Part shown: positions 44,733-57,456 of the stretch, one piece after another
How positions within the stretch are numbered: position 1 is the first letter of the stretch
How the letters are laid out: every line of letters starts with the position of its first letter
Assembly (NCBI GenBank): GCA_007258455.2
Contig: VDFB02358134.1
Location: 216,055,565-216,119,564 of the forward strand
DNA from: Sequoia sempervirens
Lineage: Eukaryota; Streptophyta; Pinopsida; Cupressales; Cupressaceae
Length of the DNA: 64,000 bases
Direction: 5' to 3'
Made by a program: the position numbers and the translations under genes
Notes under the pieces: generated by a model
The model's database searches: none
What the model was told of the DNA's origin: nothing
Seen by the model: the letters and a program-made list of their open reading frames with translations, nothing else

Positions 44733-45250
44733 TTGCAAGAATTGACAAAGAATCTTGATACTAAGCTGAAATTTAAAGACAAAGGGGTAGGTGAATATTC
44801 ATTATCTCTCTCTACCTTACCTCCTTCTCCGAGGTCACATGGACAGCCAACCTTATCAAATCAAAAGATTGTAACAGCTTCTACATCTCAAGCTTCTGTG
44901 CCAATCACAAAGTTTGATGGAAAATTCATTAAAGCTAACACTACTGAAGAAGAAGCTGAAGATAGGGACATCCTAAATTGGCTATACAAAGATGAAGATG
45001 AATCTCTCTTGCACATTAAGTTGCCTAAAGAACAATATGGTAAGGGGTATGCTATCATGCAGAAGATGGGCTATGAAGGAAATGGTCCTATATGAAAAAG
45101 AAGAGAAGGAATCGTGGAACCAATTCAACCTATTTCAAAGCATTCAAGTGATAAAATAGGACTTGGATATGGCAAAGATAAAGAAGAATCTGCTTCACAA
45201 CAAACACAATCAACTCATGAAAGAGGATCAGTGTCAGATAGACCTCATGA
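44733..45250 (+). pseudogene. Linker with G-patch domain between protease and RT (Element 4)
   Basis: The first part is Ser/Thr-rich with DRDILNWLY. From about 45030 it reads YGKGYAIMQKMGYEGNGPI, a TGA, then ...GIVEPIQPI...KIGLGYGKDKEE. The spacing of glycines and aromatics (GxGxxxMxxMGYxGxG ... EPI ... GLGY) is that of a G-patch, a glycine-rich RNA-binding or helicase-activating motif. The related Tat element on the right has the same motif at 53721-53870, so it is a shared family feature and not chance. Betaretroviruses also carry a G-patch next to their protease. Confidence 0.75.
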
Positions 45251-48060
45251 ATCAGTTTTCCAATTGCAAAATAGTTCAGATACTGATTCTAATGAATATG
45301 AATGGGATACCATTTATAATGATGAATATTGGAGGGATAAACAAGTTGATATCATACACAAGTATGCACCTGTTCTTATACAAGGAGAAGGCTCAAGGCC
45401 TCCACTTGATTATGTTTTACAAAGCAATCATGACTCAAGTGAGGATGAATCAGATTCTAACGAGATTGACAATCAACAAGAGAATACCATCATAGACCTT
45501 GTCTACTATGAGGATGATAACCATATCATGACTTTGACAATTCAAGACCTTACCCAACCTAATGATCCTATGCCTTTAGTTTACCCAGAACTTATTGATT
45601 GGGACATTGATGCACCTATCCATATTCCCACATTCAATGATGATGAGGACATTATAAATTTCCTTTGTTCCTCATATGAAGAAAACAATTGTTTCATTCA
45701 AGAATCTCATACTCATGATTTCGATAAGGAGGGTGTCAAGTCTCTTAGCTACAAAATAAATGAAATAAAAGATGGATCTATTGGTGAAAACCGAAAAATG
45801 GCAGTGATAGATCAACAAAAGAGAAAAATAAAGAGCGAATCCGACAGTGAAAACCTTTCTGAGGCACTGAAGGATGAGAAACTTGACACTCTTCCCAAGT
45901 ATTATCATGAAAGATCTTCTATTTTGATCGAACCAATAGAATCAATCAACATAAGTACAGCAGAGCAGCCAAAAGTTTTGCAAGCATCATTAACAATTGA
46001 AGAAGTCCTGAAATTCATGCAATTCTTGAAGGAGAATCAAGTTAACTTTGCTTGGTCATATGCTGATATGCCAGGGTTAGATCCTAATCTGATAATGCAT
46101 CATTTATCTATTCAACCAGGGGCAAAACTTGTGAAGCAAAAGCTTAGAAAAATGCATCCACATGTTGCGTTACTGGTCAAAGAAGAATTAAAGAAGCTTT
46201 TGGATGTTGGATTCATTCAAACTATTGATTATGCAGAATGGATTTCCAACATTGTACCTGTTTCAAAGCCAGATGGAAGGATTAGAGTTTGTACAGATTT
46301 CAGAGATCTAAATCAAGCTTGTCCCAAAGATGACTTTCCTTTACCTAACATAGATATGATTGTTGATTTAACTGCTGGCCATGCAATGTATTCATTAATG
46401 GATGGATTTTCAGGATACAACTAGATAAAAATTGCACCAGAGGATCAAGATAAAACAACGTTTACATGCCCTTGGGGTACATATTGCTGGAATGTAATGC
46501 CATTTGGCTTAAAGAATGCTGGGGCTACTTATCAAAGAACAATGACAACAATTTTTCATGATATGATGCATACATTCATGGAAGATTATGTTGATGATTT
46601 ACTTGCCAAATCTCACACACGAGAAGAACACCTAGAAATCTTATCAAAATTTTTTACCAGAATGGAGAAGTTCAATGTTCGACTAAATCCAAAGAAATGT
46701 GTTTTCGATGTTACATCTGGAAAACTCCTAGGATACATTGTTTCAGAAAAGGGTATAGAGGTTGATCCAGAAAAGGTGCAAGCTATAATGGACATGCCAC
46801 CACCACAAAATATCAGTCAACTTCGATCATTGCAAGGAAGATTACAGTCCATCAGAAGGTTTATAGCTCAACTGGCAGACAAAACCTTTCCATTTACACA
46901 TTTATTGCATAAAAATGTCCCATTCAAATGGGATGACAAATGTGAAACAGCATTCAATCAGATCAAGCAATATCTTACGCATCCACCAGTTTTAATTTCA
47001 CCTATTCCAGGAGAGCCACTCATACTCTATATTTCAGCAACAGAAGTATCTTTGGGAGCATTGCTAGCACAAGAAGATTCTACAGGTAAAGAAAGGGCCA
47101 TATATTATATCAGTAGAACCTTAACAAGTCATGAGTTAAATTATAGTTTCATTGAAAAAGCTTGTCTTGCAGTGGTGTGTGCTTCTCAAAAGTTGCGACA
47201 CTATATGTTGGCTCATACAGTTAAGCTGATAACCAAGATTGATCCATTAAAATACCTATTAAGCAGAGCTAATTTAACAGGAAGACTTGCAAAATGGGTA
47301 ATGATCTTAAGTGAGTTTGACATTCACTATGTAGATCGAAAAGCTATTAAAGGACAGGTCATTGCAGATCAGTTGGCTGAAGCACCTTTACACAAAGAAA
47401 ATCCAATGCACATTGAATTTCCTGATGTAGATGTCTTCACAACAACAATTCAGAAATCATGGACATTGTACTTTGATGGATCTTATACACAATATGGCTC
47501 GGGGGTAGGGATTCTCTTTGTTACACTTGAAGGACATACCATTTCACGATCATATCGGTTGATGTTTCCTTGCACAAATAACATAGCTGAATATGAGGCA
47601 TTGCTCATAGGATTGAAAATAGCTTTGGAATGGCAAATTACAGAGCTGGAAGTCTACGGTGATTCACAACTTGTCATTAATCAAATTAATGATGACTATC
47701 AAACTAAAGATGATAAGTTGCTACCTTATAAGAACATGGTGGATGATTACAAGAAATATTTTGTGTCAATCAAGTTTTCACAAATATCAAGGATTGATAA
47801 TAAAGCTATAGATGCAATGGCTACCATTGCTTCCTTATTACAAATATCAGAAGATCAAACCAAATATGAATTTTTGGTGGAACAATTTTTTTCTCCCGCC
47901 TATGATAATCCTAAAACCCAAGTCATATGTCATTTAACCGGTTCTGATTCACCTTTATATAGCAAGACTTATACCTATTTGAAGGATAATATCTTACCTT
48001 CGGATTTATCCCGTAACCAGAAATGGAATTTCATTCGCCAATCATCCCGTTATACATTAA
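45251..48060 (+). pseudogene. Reverse transcriptase, RNase H and archaeal-type RNase H (Element 4)
   Basis: A Ser/Asp-rich acidic linker (to about 45960) precedes RT. RT blocks: WSYADMPGLDP, KLRKMHPHVALLVKEELKKLLDVGFI, WISNIVPVSKPDGRIRVCTDFRDLN, MDGFSGYN, then TAG at 46422 in place of a Gln codon, MPFGLKNAGATYQR and the active site YVDD at about 46590. RNase H follows with LYISATEVSLGALLAQ and KWVMILSEFDI. A second RNase H starts at about 47455 with LYFDGSYTQYGSGVG, ending near 47850. It contains CTNNIAEYEALLIGL and YGDSQLVINQI, the archaeal-like domain that marks the Tat lineage. Only one stop lies in this stretch. Confidence 0.93.
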
Positions 48061-48483
48061 TTGCCAATGTCCTTTATCGACGTGGTCTTGATGGTACACT
48101 CCTTAGATGTCTTGAATGTGACGAATCTGAAAAATCCTTACAAGAGGTTCATGGTGGTATTTGTGGAACTCATTCGAGTGGTTTGACCTTAGCCAAGAAA
48201 CTTGTCAGAATGGGATACTATTGGCCTACCATGGAGAAAGATTCTTTTACTTTTGTCAAGAAGTGTTCTAAATGCCAGATCCATGGGAATCTTATTCATG
48301 CACCTGCATAGGAACTGCAATCTTTCACTCTGACATGGCCTTTTTCTCAATGGGGACTTGATCTTGTTGGAAAAATACATCCTTCATCGTCAAATGGTCA
48401 TAAATTTATCATAATAGCTATGGAGTATTTTACAAAATGGATTGAAGTTGTTTCTCTAACAATAGTGACTGGTAAACAAATAT
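48061..48483 (+). pseudogene. Integrase, N-terminal part, cut by the gap (Element 4)
   Basis: The zinc-binding region shows HGGICGTHSSG and CSKCQIHGN (HX3-4H, CX2C type), then a TAG at 48309. It continues with WPFSQWGLDLVGKIHP, where the first catalytic Asp sits, and FTKWIEVVSL. The sequence then runs into Ns at 48484. The other two acidic residues are not in the window. Confidence 0.9.
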
Positions 48484-48583
48484 NNNNNNNNNNNNNNNNN
48501 NNNNNNNNNNNNNNNNNNNNNNNNNNNNNNNNNNNNNNNNNNNNNNNNNNNNNNNNNNNNNNNNNNNNNNNNNNNNNNNNNNN
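48484..48583. other. Assembly gap of exactly 100 N
   Basis: One hundred Ns, the customary length for a gap of unknown size. The sequence on the right does not continue the integrase, so the true distance and even the order of the two sides are unproven. Confidence 0.99.
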
Positions 48584-50337
48584 GCATGACGATAACAAAG
48601 ATCTCAACCATCCATTCAAGACACATGATTAAAGTTCATCAAGGAAATACTCAGAACAGTCCTAGACAATAGAAAATTTTCCATGCAGATGCAACACATC
48701 CAAAAGAAAAAAAGAATACCTCCAAAAGCAAGAGCAGAGCAAAAACACCAAACCGAAAGCAAACCCTAAACTAACCAAAACAAACAAAAACAAAGCAGAA
48801 AGGGAAAACTAATCTAAAGAAAGCAAGAACAGAAAAGAAAACTTAAATAGAGCAGAGCAATCTACATTTATCTATATACAAAGAAACACCAAAATGACTC
48901 ATCACCAGACATGATAAACTGAGACCTACACCTACTTTGCTTTTCAGTGCATGAACAAGTAATAAGGTGAAAGTAACAGTCCTTAAGAATGCAAACTTAT
49001 CTTTATATTCAGCAAAATAAGGCTCAATAATGCAAGATTCAAACTCAACCTCATAATTAGGAATGATCAACAATTGAGACAACTCATTGAAACAATGATC
49101 AATCTGTATGCAAGTTGTCTTTCCTAAACTTCCATAATTGAATTGATAAGCTTCAAAATTTTCAGTAAAGAAAGAAACAACTTGATTTTGTACTGCTATA
49201 GACCGGATGTGGTATTCATCATTCTTCAATTGTAAATATTTTATATCTATTTCATTAGGAGGTCTCCATTGATGGTACAACAATCCCCTTGTGTTTGAAA
49301 CATGCAATTCAGAACTGGAGGCATCACTATGCAGTACAAAGTGAAATTTATATTGAACAAGTCATGAATTATCAGCATGGAACTTTTCGACTATTCGAGT
49401 TTTTTCATGAGGAATCAATGATGAGAATGTAGAAACGTTGTCTTGTACGATAAATTTCTCAATAGGATGCTCATGAAGAAGCATCGCAGGCTGGCCTTTA
49501 AGCATATTTTCACTTGCAGTTGTGTGATCATTCCCATCAATTATAATTGTAATATTACTTTTCTCAGCATCATTCAAATTTTCTTGCATATTAATATGAG
49601 CCACATTAGTTATCTCATCATTGATGCATAAAGTCTGTAAATTTTTAGTGCTTAATTCATCAACAGACAGAGAAAAAATAGAGTTTGATAAACAAGAGAA
49701 CTCACTAAATTCTTCCTCTATTGGCATTGGTTTAGAATTTTGATCATAATCATCAGGAATGTTGACCACTACATTAAGTGCTTCCTCATTTTTTTCAAGA
49801 CATTCATCAGCAACTTGTTGAAATTATCCCATTGGATCTTTTTGTGTATCCCTCGCATGTTGTGGAAGTTGTATTTGTTCTTCCACCTCCTTTATGGTTG
49901 CATGGCACTTGAAGCATGTGAATTCTAAATGCTCTTCCTCATGTATCCTACACCAAGTTGGTAACAACAAGTCCTCTAGGTCGATTCCATAACTCAAGCT
50001 TGACCAATCCTTTATAATCCTGGCAACAAACTCTTCATAGCTAGTCTGTATTGGATCCTTATTCTGAATGGGAGGAACTTGCATGGTAACTCCTTCTTCT
50101 TGCAGCTCATCCTCCACTGTATTTTCAAGAATTTGACTAACCTCTATAAGAACATCCTCCTTGATCTCCATAGGTAAGTCTTTACTTAAATGTTCCTCTG
50201 TTAACTCTAATGCCTTGGATTTGCATTCCTTACACTCAGTCCCTTCAATATCATCTTCATTTTCAACTAGTTCCACCAAGAATTCAATACTACTGGTTTC
50301 TATTGTGAGATCATCAACATGAGCTCCCTCCTTTAGA
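48584..50337 (-). pseudogene. Unidentified minus-strand ORF, about 510 codons with two stops
   Basis: From about 50337 downward the minus strand is open almost throughout: an acidic start (LVENEDDIEGTECKECKSKALEL), a Cys/His part (LLPTWCRIHEEEHLEFTCFKCHA), an acidic Asn/Ser-rich middle, and a C-terminal part with aromatic beta-like segments (FFTENFEAYQFNYGSLGKTTC) ending CRLLCSI and a stop at about 48843. Downstream is T-rich sequence on that strand. It lies between the gap and a Tat protease of opposite orientation, so it belongs to another element. I recognise no domain. The CX3-4C and WCRIH..CFKCH spacing could bind zinc. Confidence 0.5.
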
Positions 50338-50540
50338 GTTGTGAAACAAAATGAAGCCTTTATGATAATTGCTCAATTCAATTGCATAGGTATCAAAATA
50401 ACCCTTATCGATAATGGTTTTTCCCTCAATGTATGTAGTGCGAATCTCCTTGATAGATTGTGCATTGATAAGTCACAAATAATACCCAATTTTGTATCCA
50501 TTAGAGGATTTGACAATACAAGAAATCAACCACTCGGTAT
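50338..50540 (+). pseudogene. Tat protease, N-terminal part (right-hand Tat element)
   Basis: It reads NEAFMIIAQFNCIGIKITLIDNGFSLNVC, where DNG replaces the usual active-site DGG, then IRGFDNTRNQPLGI. It breaks at the solo LTR start and resumes at 53180. Confidence 0.8.
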
Positions 50541-53179
50541 TGTTGATGATGTTTTCTGCATAGCAACAACTCAGACAGAATATGAAATCCTATCTCTCTT
50601 GAAAGGTAAATCTCTATCAGCTAGCCTCAAGAGATAACCCCAAGGTCTCTAATGTCAGTTCTTGACAATGCATAAACAACTCAATGATAAATATGAAAAT
50701 GTTGGTAATCACAAAGGGACCTTACTACAAGCAAATACTGAATCTTTACTTATCAAATCTAGCAATGTAATGATATTTCAATCCTAAATCTAACTCAAAT
50801 GATAAAGAAATAACAAAAGATTAGGGTTTCAGAGAGATTCCTAAATTTAACTACTCCTAAGATTAACAATGCAAATGATGAAATGCTTGAAATGGACCAA
50901 TCCCTCATAAACTAATCTTGCTTAACCCAGATGAACTTGCAATCTCAAAGAAACAATGCAATCTTCTAAGGTATTAAAGATTTTCAGATCATGAACATTC
51001 ATCCAAGACAACCCAATTGCAATTGAAATGAATAAATCTCCACAATCGAACTAAGCACAATGAATATAAAGGTCTAGGCTAACTTTGCAAAGCAACTAAC
51101 AATCAACTAGCTACAAAAAGTATGGACCAAGGATTGCTGCAAACACTTCAAGCATTAAATCATAAACACCATTGAATCATATCTAAATCTAAATCTAACA
51201 TTCATCTAATAACCATGAGCAATTTTAAATGATAGAATCACAAGAACCATGGAAGATAAGTCAACACAAAAGAGATAACCAGAAAATCACAATGTCTTGA
51301 ATTGTATTGAATCACCAAATTTCAGCAACAATTCCAATGTTCTGTTACAACACTTGCTCAGAATGAACTAACTTCTACTTCTACTCTACTGCCTAATTCA
51401 CTCTAAGAACTATCTGTCTTTTTTGTTCTATGTTCTCTATTCTATCTCTTACAAATGAGGCAAAATGCCAAATTTATAGGAACCTCCAAAGCATGTCGGC
51501 CCAGCCAGGGATTTACAATCATAAAATAGGCACAAACAAGTCAGCCCAACAAAGGTTTACAATAATAAATGGCCATAAAATAGGTCGGCCCAAGGAGAAT
51601 TCAAAATAAAATGAATTAGCATTAAATGCTTGAACTCAATCCAGGTTGGCCTGGGATCTTCAATGCGATTTGGACCAAGGCACAAATTTCAATGCAACCC
51701 TATATTAACTACTTCCTTCCATTCTTATCTTGAGCGCACCTCACCACGTCGGCCAAGGGGTGGAGTATCTTGAATTTATTTTATATATTAAACTTCATCT
51801 CCTGAGCGCGCCTCCATGCTAGACTCAGCCTGCACTCAACAAAAACTAGCATTAATATCTATTATGGCATGAAGAATCAAGATTAGCCCATCATCAGTAA
51901 CATTTTCATTATCCAAATAAATCTGAGAAAAGATCGAAATCAACCCAGAAACATCATTAAATCACAATATTCACAATCCAGGATTTCTAGCCAACCGCAG
52001 AATCTAGGCGGATTTTCCCGAAGAAGGCACAAAATCAACCAAAGATCATTAAAATGCAGAAAAGATGTAGATAACAATGTAATATATCAATTTAGAGCAT
52101 GGAATAATAAAAATTTATCATTAAAATCATCCATTTCATCCAATTTTCAAGTTCCACATCACTTCCCAGAAAATCCAGAAAAATTTGGCTGGACTGGATT
52201 TTCGTGAAAATAACGATACCACATGAACTTCGGGAAAACAAGGGGAAGAAGGAGAAACCAGGAAAATCCGACCAGATAGGAAAATTTCGAGGCTAGAAGA
52301 AAACTCGAATATTGACATCCTCCCACGACTTCACTCAAATACATCAAGGATCACAAATTTGAGGACGTTGGCCATGGAACCAACTTAACCTAAACCTCCT
52401 ACAGATCTTCTTTGAATCTTAGGCTCATTCAAAAGAAAATTAAGATGCAATGGGGACGCCCTAGGCATGAAACCCTAAATTTTGGCCATTAATGCATAGA
52501 GCAAGCTCCAAACACAGATAATAGCCCACAAGTAAGCTATCTCTAGATACAAATGAATGAACAAACTCATAACTTGGGAAACCATAAATAAAGCAATATC
52601 ACATACCATGAATAAAATGTTAGTCGACTCCAGCAAAGAAAAACAACAATTCTAAATGCCCAAGCAAGCAACAACGATGATAATAGTAAGGGAATCATAA
52701 CCAGATCAATAATTCACAAATTTAGAATGCCACAGCACGTCAAGTACCCCAAGATCAAATATCCCAACTCAAGAGAACGCAAATGATAAGTCATAATGGC
52801 ATAAACCTCAAAAATCAACCATATTCGGAAAACCGACGGCAAGACGAAATTCCAGAAAAATCCAGCCCAGGCAGAATTCCATGAAGGCCAAAAATCTCTG
52901 AACCATGGTGTAAAGCAGAGTGAGCCAGACCTTGAGTACAATCCGGGAAAATCCGGACGGGGCGGAAAATCCCGAACTAGGGTAAAAACCCGAACTTGCC
53001 CCAAAACTTAAGATTTTCAATATGCAACTTAGGGAAAACACTTGGGCAAGAAAGATAAACACTTTAAGCTCATGCCAAGGCAACACAAATCCTCAAAATC
53101 AAAGGGCCAAAACAACAAGAGCGAAAGTAAAAGAGGGTCCCTACTTTCAGTGGGGCATGTGTGTGAAAACTGCACAACA
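50541..53179 (-). mobile_element. Solo LTR of 2.6 kb in the Tat protease
   Basis: Ends TGTTGATGATG and GCACAACA, with a perfect 5-base target duplication ggtat at 50536-50540 and 53180-53184. Removing it restores a continuous protease frame (..NQPLGI joined to ITLPITIWV..). A TATA-like CTATAAAT on the minus strand near 51478, followed by typical leader-like sequence, indicates minus orientation. It has no coding sequence, so it is either a solo LTR or a short non-autonomous element without recognisable internal parts. Its GC-richer half is 51760-53040. Confidence 0.88.
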
Positions 53180-54192
53180 GGTATAATCACTTTACCTATT
53201 ACGATTTGGGTGTCTACTTTACAAACTCCTATTCATGTCATGCCTTATGATCTTTCATATAATATTATTTTAGGTAGACCATGGATTCATGAGAAGAATG
53301 TAGTGCCCTCGACCCTTCATCATATGTTGAATTATGTCTATAACAATCACATTTATCAAGTTGAAATAGACCTTAAGCCTAAAAGTTGCTTGAAGCCTTG
53401 AAAAAGGAGCTGCAAGTCCTCTAAAAAAATTAATTCCAACATCCAACATAGATCCTCTTGAAATTGAACACAACAATGAGGAATCACTATCTAAATTATT
53501 TGGTGATGATTGGGGATCCTTAGAATTCACACCTTCATTTATGGGTGAATACATAATCACACAAAAGAAAGATGAGAAACCCAAACAACCAACCATCATG
53601 TCTACTCAAAATTCCTAACAATCCTCTCAAACATCTATCTATTCTACTTTAGAAAAAAATGCAAAATACACAACAAATTTCAATGAGATAGATTATCAAT
53701 CCTCACCTACACTGACAAAAATGGAAAGACTTTATGGAAAAGGATATGAACTTGTGAAACAATTAGGGTATACTGGAAAAGGATGTGGAAAACATGAACA
53801 ATGCATTCTTGTTCCTATTGAACCTAATACACAAGAGACAAAAACCAGATTGGGATATTCTTTTTCTAAAATGACAAAAGCTACTCAACGACCATCTTTG
53901 AACATCAATGTTATTACATGTCAACAAAAACACCAACTCACAATCAAACATTCTGAATTGCTTGATATGAACTTACCACCATCATGGAAGTATGTTGATA
54001 GTGATGAAACTCTAAAACAAATGTTAGGATTTTATGATAACGCATCCTCTACTGCCCCCAAGAAACGGGTTAATCGTGCTACAATAGTTACTAAGAAAAA
54101 TGATAGTGATACCATTGAAGAGTCTAATGAGTCTGAGGTTCATAAATCCAATGCACTCCCTTTAGGAGATACAATTTATTTTCCAATGGAAC
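53180..54192 (+). pseudogene. Tat protease C-terminal part, linker and G-patch
   Basis: The protease resumes with ITLPITIWVSTLQTPIHV and ILGRPWIHEKNVVPST. A linker with stops and a frame change follows. From 53721 MERLYGKGYELVKQLGYTGKG, GKHEQCILVPIE and TRLGYSFSKMTK form a G-patch in the same position as in Element 4. The frame then stays open to about 54278 through an acidic linker. Confidence 0.8.
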
Positions 54193-56150
54193 TTGATGAT
54201 ACAGACAAAGTCATTAAGATTGGGAAGTGCCTTGATGATGAAGAACAAGAAGACATTACAACTTCACGATTTTCCTAAGATTTTTTCTTGGAAATATTCT
54301 GATATGCCCATAATTGACCTGAAGATTCTGACACACAACATCATTCTTGCTAAAAATGCTAAACCAATTCATCAAAAGATAAGAAAAATGCACCCTAACA
54401 TAGCCTTTCATGTTAAAGTAGAGCTCGAAAAACTCCTTGATGCAGGTTTCATTCGACATATTGATTATTCTCCTTGGATCTCAAACATTGTCGCAATTGC
54501 TAAACTTGATAATCGTATTAGGATATGTACGAATTTTCATGAATTGAATAAAGCTTCTTTAAAAGATGAATTTCCACTTCCTAATACAGACATGATCGTG
54601 GATTCAACTACTAGACATGCTTTGTTTTTGAATTAATGGATGGATTTTCTGGTTATAATCAAATCCTTATTAATCATCAAGATCAATACAAAACTGCCTT
54701 TACAATTGTTTGGGGAACAATTTGTCAGGTTGTGATGTCCTTCGGTTTAAAGAACGATGGTGCAACTTATCAACGAGAAATGAAATTGATCTTCCATGAT
54801 TACATCCACAAAATTTTAGAAGATTATGTTGATGACATCCTTGCTAAATCATTAACACGACAAGACAATGTGAATGTTCTTCGAATTTTTTTTGAACGAA
54901 TACGTAACTATAATATGTGATTAAATCTGATAAAAAGTGTCTTTGGCATAGATAGTGGTAAACTTTTGGGGTTTTTCATATCTCACAGAGGCATTGAGGT
55001 GGACACGAATAAAATCGATGCAATTATTAACATGCCACCTCCTAGGAACATTTCTCAATTGTGAATGTTACAAGGCCGAATTCAAGCTATCCGTCATTTT
55101 GTTGCCTCTTTAGCTGATCGCACATTACCTTTCACACATCTTCTTAAAAAGGGTGTACCTTTTGATTGGGATGAGTATTCTAAATAGGCTTTTGAGAGTT
55201 TAAAGTAATACCTGGCAACTCCACCTATTTTACAACCCGTTGTGCCAAACAAACAATTTATCTTATACATAGCCACATCAGCCCATGCTCTTGCAGTGTT
55301 GTTGGCTCAACAAGATGATAACGGAAAAGAACATCCAATCTATTACATTAGTCAAACCTTAATTGATTTTGAAACTTGATACTCACCAATTGAAAAATAA
55401 TACCTAGCTCTTGTATTTGCTACTAGCAAATTGTGATATTATTTACTAAATGTTGAAATATAAGTCATGAAAAAATTTGATCCTCTTAAACATCTTTTTA
55501 GTAAAACCGACCTCTTTGGATGATTAGCTAAGTGGGTGATGTTAATTGAGTTTGACCTTAAGTTTTTTTCACAAAAATCAATCAAAGGACAAGCCTTAAC
55601 TGATCACTTAGCTGATGCTCCTTCTCCTCTCGCTTTACCTAGTCACAAGTCCTTTCCTGATGATAATGTCTTGGACACTGATATTAAAACATGGGAATTA
55701 TATTTCGATGGATCTAAGTGTAGAACAGGTTTTGGTGCTAGAGTGGTATTGATTCCACCCGATGGACAACCTTTTCCCTTATCTTATTGGTTAGCTTTCC
55801 TATGCACAAATAACACAGTTGAGTGTGAGGCATTAATCACGAGTTTCTGAGATGCTTTAACAATGAATGCTAAACATATCAAGATCTTTGGTGATTCACA
55901 ATTAGTTATCAAAAAAATTAATGGTACATATCAAACTCAACATGACAAGTTATCAAAATATAAGGATCTTACAATGAAACTGTTAGAGAAGTTTGAATCA
56001 TTCACCATTGATAACATCCCATGAAAAGACAATAGGCATGTGTATGCAATGGTGAGTGTGGCCTCTCTTATATCCCCACATGATCCTTCCAAAAACTTCA
56101 CTTTTGTTATTCATCCCATCATGAAACCTTTGATTGAAACTCAATAAGAA
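54193..56150 (+). pseudogene. Tat reverse transcriptase, RNase H and archaeal-type RNase H
   Basis: RT blocks in two frames: FSWKYSDMPIIDLK, KIRKMHPNIAFHVKVELEKLLDAGFI, WISNIVAIAKLDNRIRICTNFHELN, MDGFSGYNQI, MSFGLKNDGATYQR and an intact YVDD near 54830. RNase H pieces (LYIATSAHALAVLLAQQ, KWVMLIEFDLKF) follow through many stops. The second RNase H is recognisable at 55690-56070 (LYFDGSKCRTGFGA, CTNNTVECEALI, FGDSQLVIKKI). Most stops are TGA at Arg or Trp positions. It is clearly dead and older than Element 4. Confidence 0.9.
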
Positions 56151-57456
56151 GACATTTTACCAATAACTCAAGATGATTCATGCGAATGGTACGATACAAT
56201 TTACAACTATTTAAAACATGGTGCCATTCTCGAACCTAGAACAACAAACACTCAGAAGTCTTTACACAAACTAGCAACTAAATACGTGATCCTTTCCAAT
56301 GCATTATATAGATGAGCTTTCAATGGTCTCTTATTATGGTGTCTTAAGGATTCTGAAATCCCTATATCACTCAAACAGGTGCTCATGTTGGTTCCTGTGG
56401 AGGTCATTTTGGAGGATGTTTGTTAGTGCAAAAACTTATCCGTATGGGTTATTATTGGTGACATATGGAAAAGGACTACTTTTCTTCTATTAAATGATGC
56501 CACAAATGTTAAGAACATAACAATTTGATCCATGCTCCTGCTTCTGAGTTTCGTGCCCAAGTTCCTATTTGGTCATTTTTCAGTATGGGGATTGGATCTT
56601 ATTGGAAAAATTTCACCTCCCTCTTCTACTGGACATATGTTTGTCATAACCACAATAGACTATTTCATGAAATGGGTGGAAGCTATTCCTCTTCATTCTA
56701 CAACTACTGAAGTAATTTGTTGTTTCATTTTGGAACACATCATTGCTCGCTTTAGGATTCCTTGCTCCATTGTTTCAAACAATGGAACTCTGTTTAAGAA
56801 TAACGAAGTTAAGAAATTTCTTGAAACATTCAACATTCAACATTCAAAATTGCTTTTCCACACCATATTATCCGCAATCCAATGGACAAGATGAAAACAC
56901 TAATAATATTATGGAATAAATCCTCAAAAAAACTATCAAAAAACATCATAAAGATTGGCATACGCAATTACATTATGCACTTTGGGCTTTTCGAACGAGT
57001 GTTAGATCATCCATCGGAACCACACCCTATAACCTCATTTAAGGAATTGATGCAATCATTCCCTTGGAGTTAGAAATTCCTACATTGTGAATTGCTCTCC
57101 AAGAGCTTATTGATGATGCTATTTATAAAGAACAATGATTGCACCAACTTGAGATGCTCGACAAGAAGCACATTAACGCTCTTGAACATCTCCAAGATCA
57201 CATCAAACAATTACAATGAAGACACAACACACAAGTCATCCACAGAATGTTTCATAAGGGTGATTTTGTTCTTACTAAAAATCAACATAATACCAATGCT
57301 GACAATGAAGAAAAAGATAAATTCAGCCCTAATTGGTTAGGACATTACATTGTTGATACCAATTACGGGTCTAGTGCTTATATCTTAATGCATCTTGATG
57401 AAACACCCCTTAAAGAACCTATTAATGTTGTGCTTTTGCGTCGGTATTACCTCTAA
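56151..57456 (+). pseudogene. Tat integrase with C-terminal domain
   Basis: Linker WYDTIYNYLKHGAILEP, a damaged zinc-binding region (about 56300-56520), then the core: VWGLDLIGKI, YFMKWVEAIPL, IVSNNGTLFKNNE where Asn replaces the second catalytic Asp, and NGQDENTNN where Glu is kept. The C-terminal part at 57247-57456 (MFHKGDFVLTKN, KFSPNWLGHYIV, INVVLLRRYYL) is the usual Gypsy integrase tail, ending at TAA. I see no chromodomain, as expected for Tat. Confidence 0.88.

Larger units (their letters stand above)
38984..48483 (+). mobile_element. Element 4: Tat-lineage Ty3/Gypsy element, 3' part lost at the assembly gap
   Basis: Order: LTR (38984-40233), PBS, repeat-rich leader, small basic ORF, gag, protease, G-patch, RT, RNase H, archaeal-type RNase H, integrase up to 48483. 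The second RNase H and the gag zinc-knuckle layout define the Tat lineage. I count about twelve in-frame stops from gag to integrase, eight of them TGA. The rest of the integrase and the 3' LTR are not present after the N gap. Confidence 0.9.

Noticed and set aside
42269..48311. TGA recoding or readthrough in Tat polyproteins
   Set aside because: Stops are scattered at non-equivalent sites in the two Tat elements and accompany frameshifts and lost catalytic residues, so decay explains them.
48398..48632. Open frames spanning the N gap
   Set aside because: They exist only because Ns are read through; the plus-strand part before the gap is integrase and is annotated as such.
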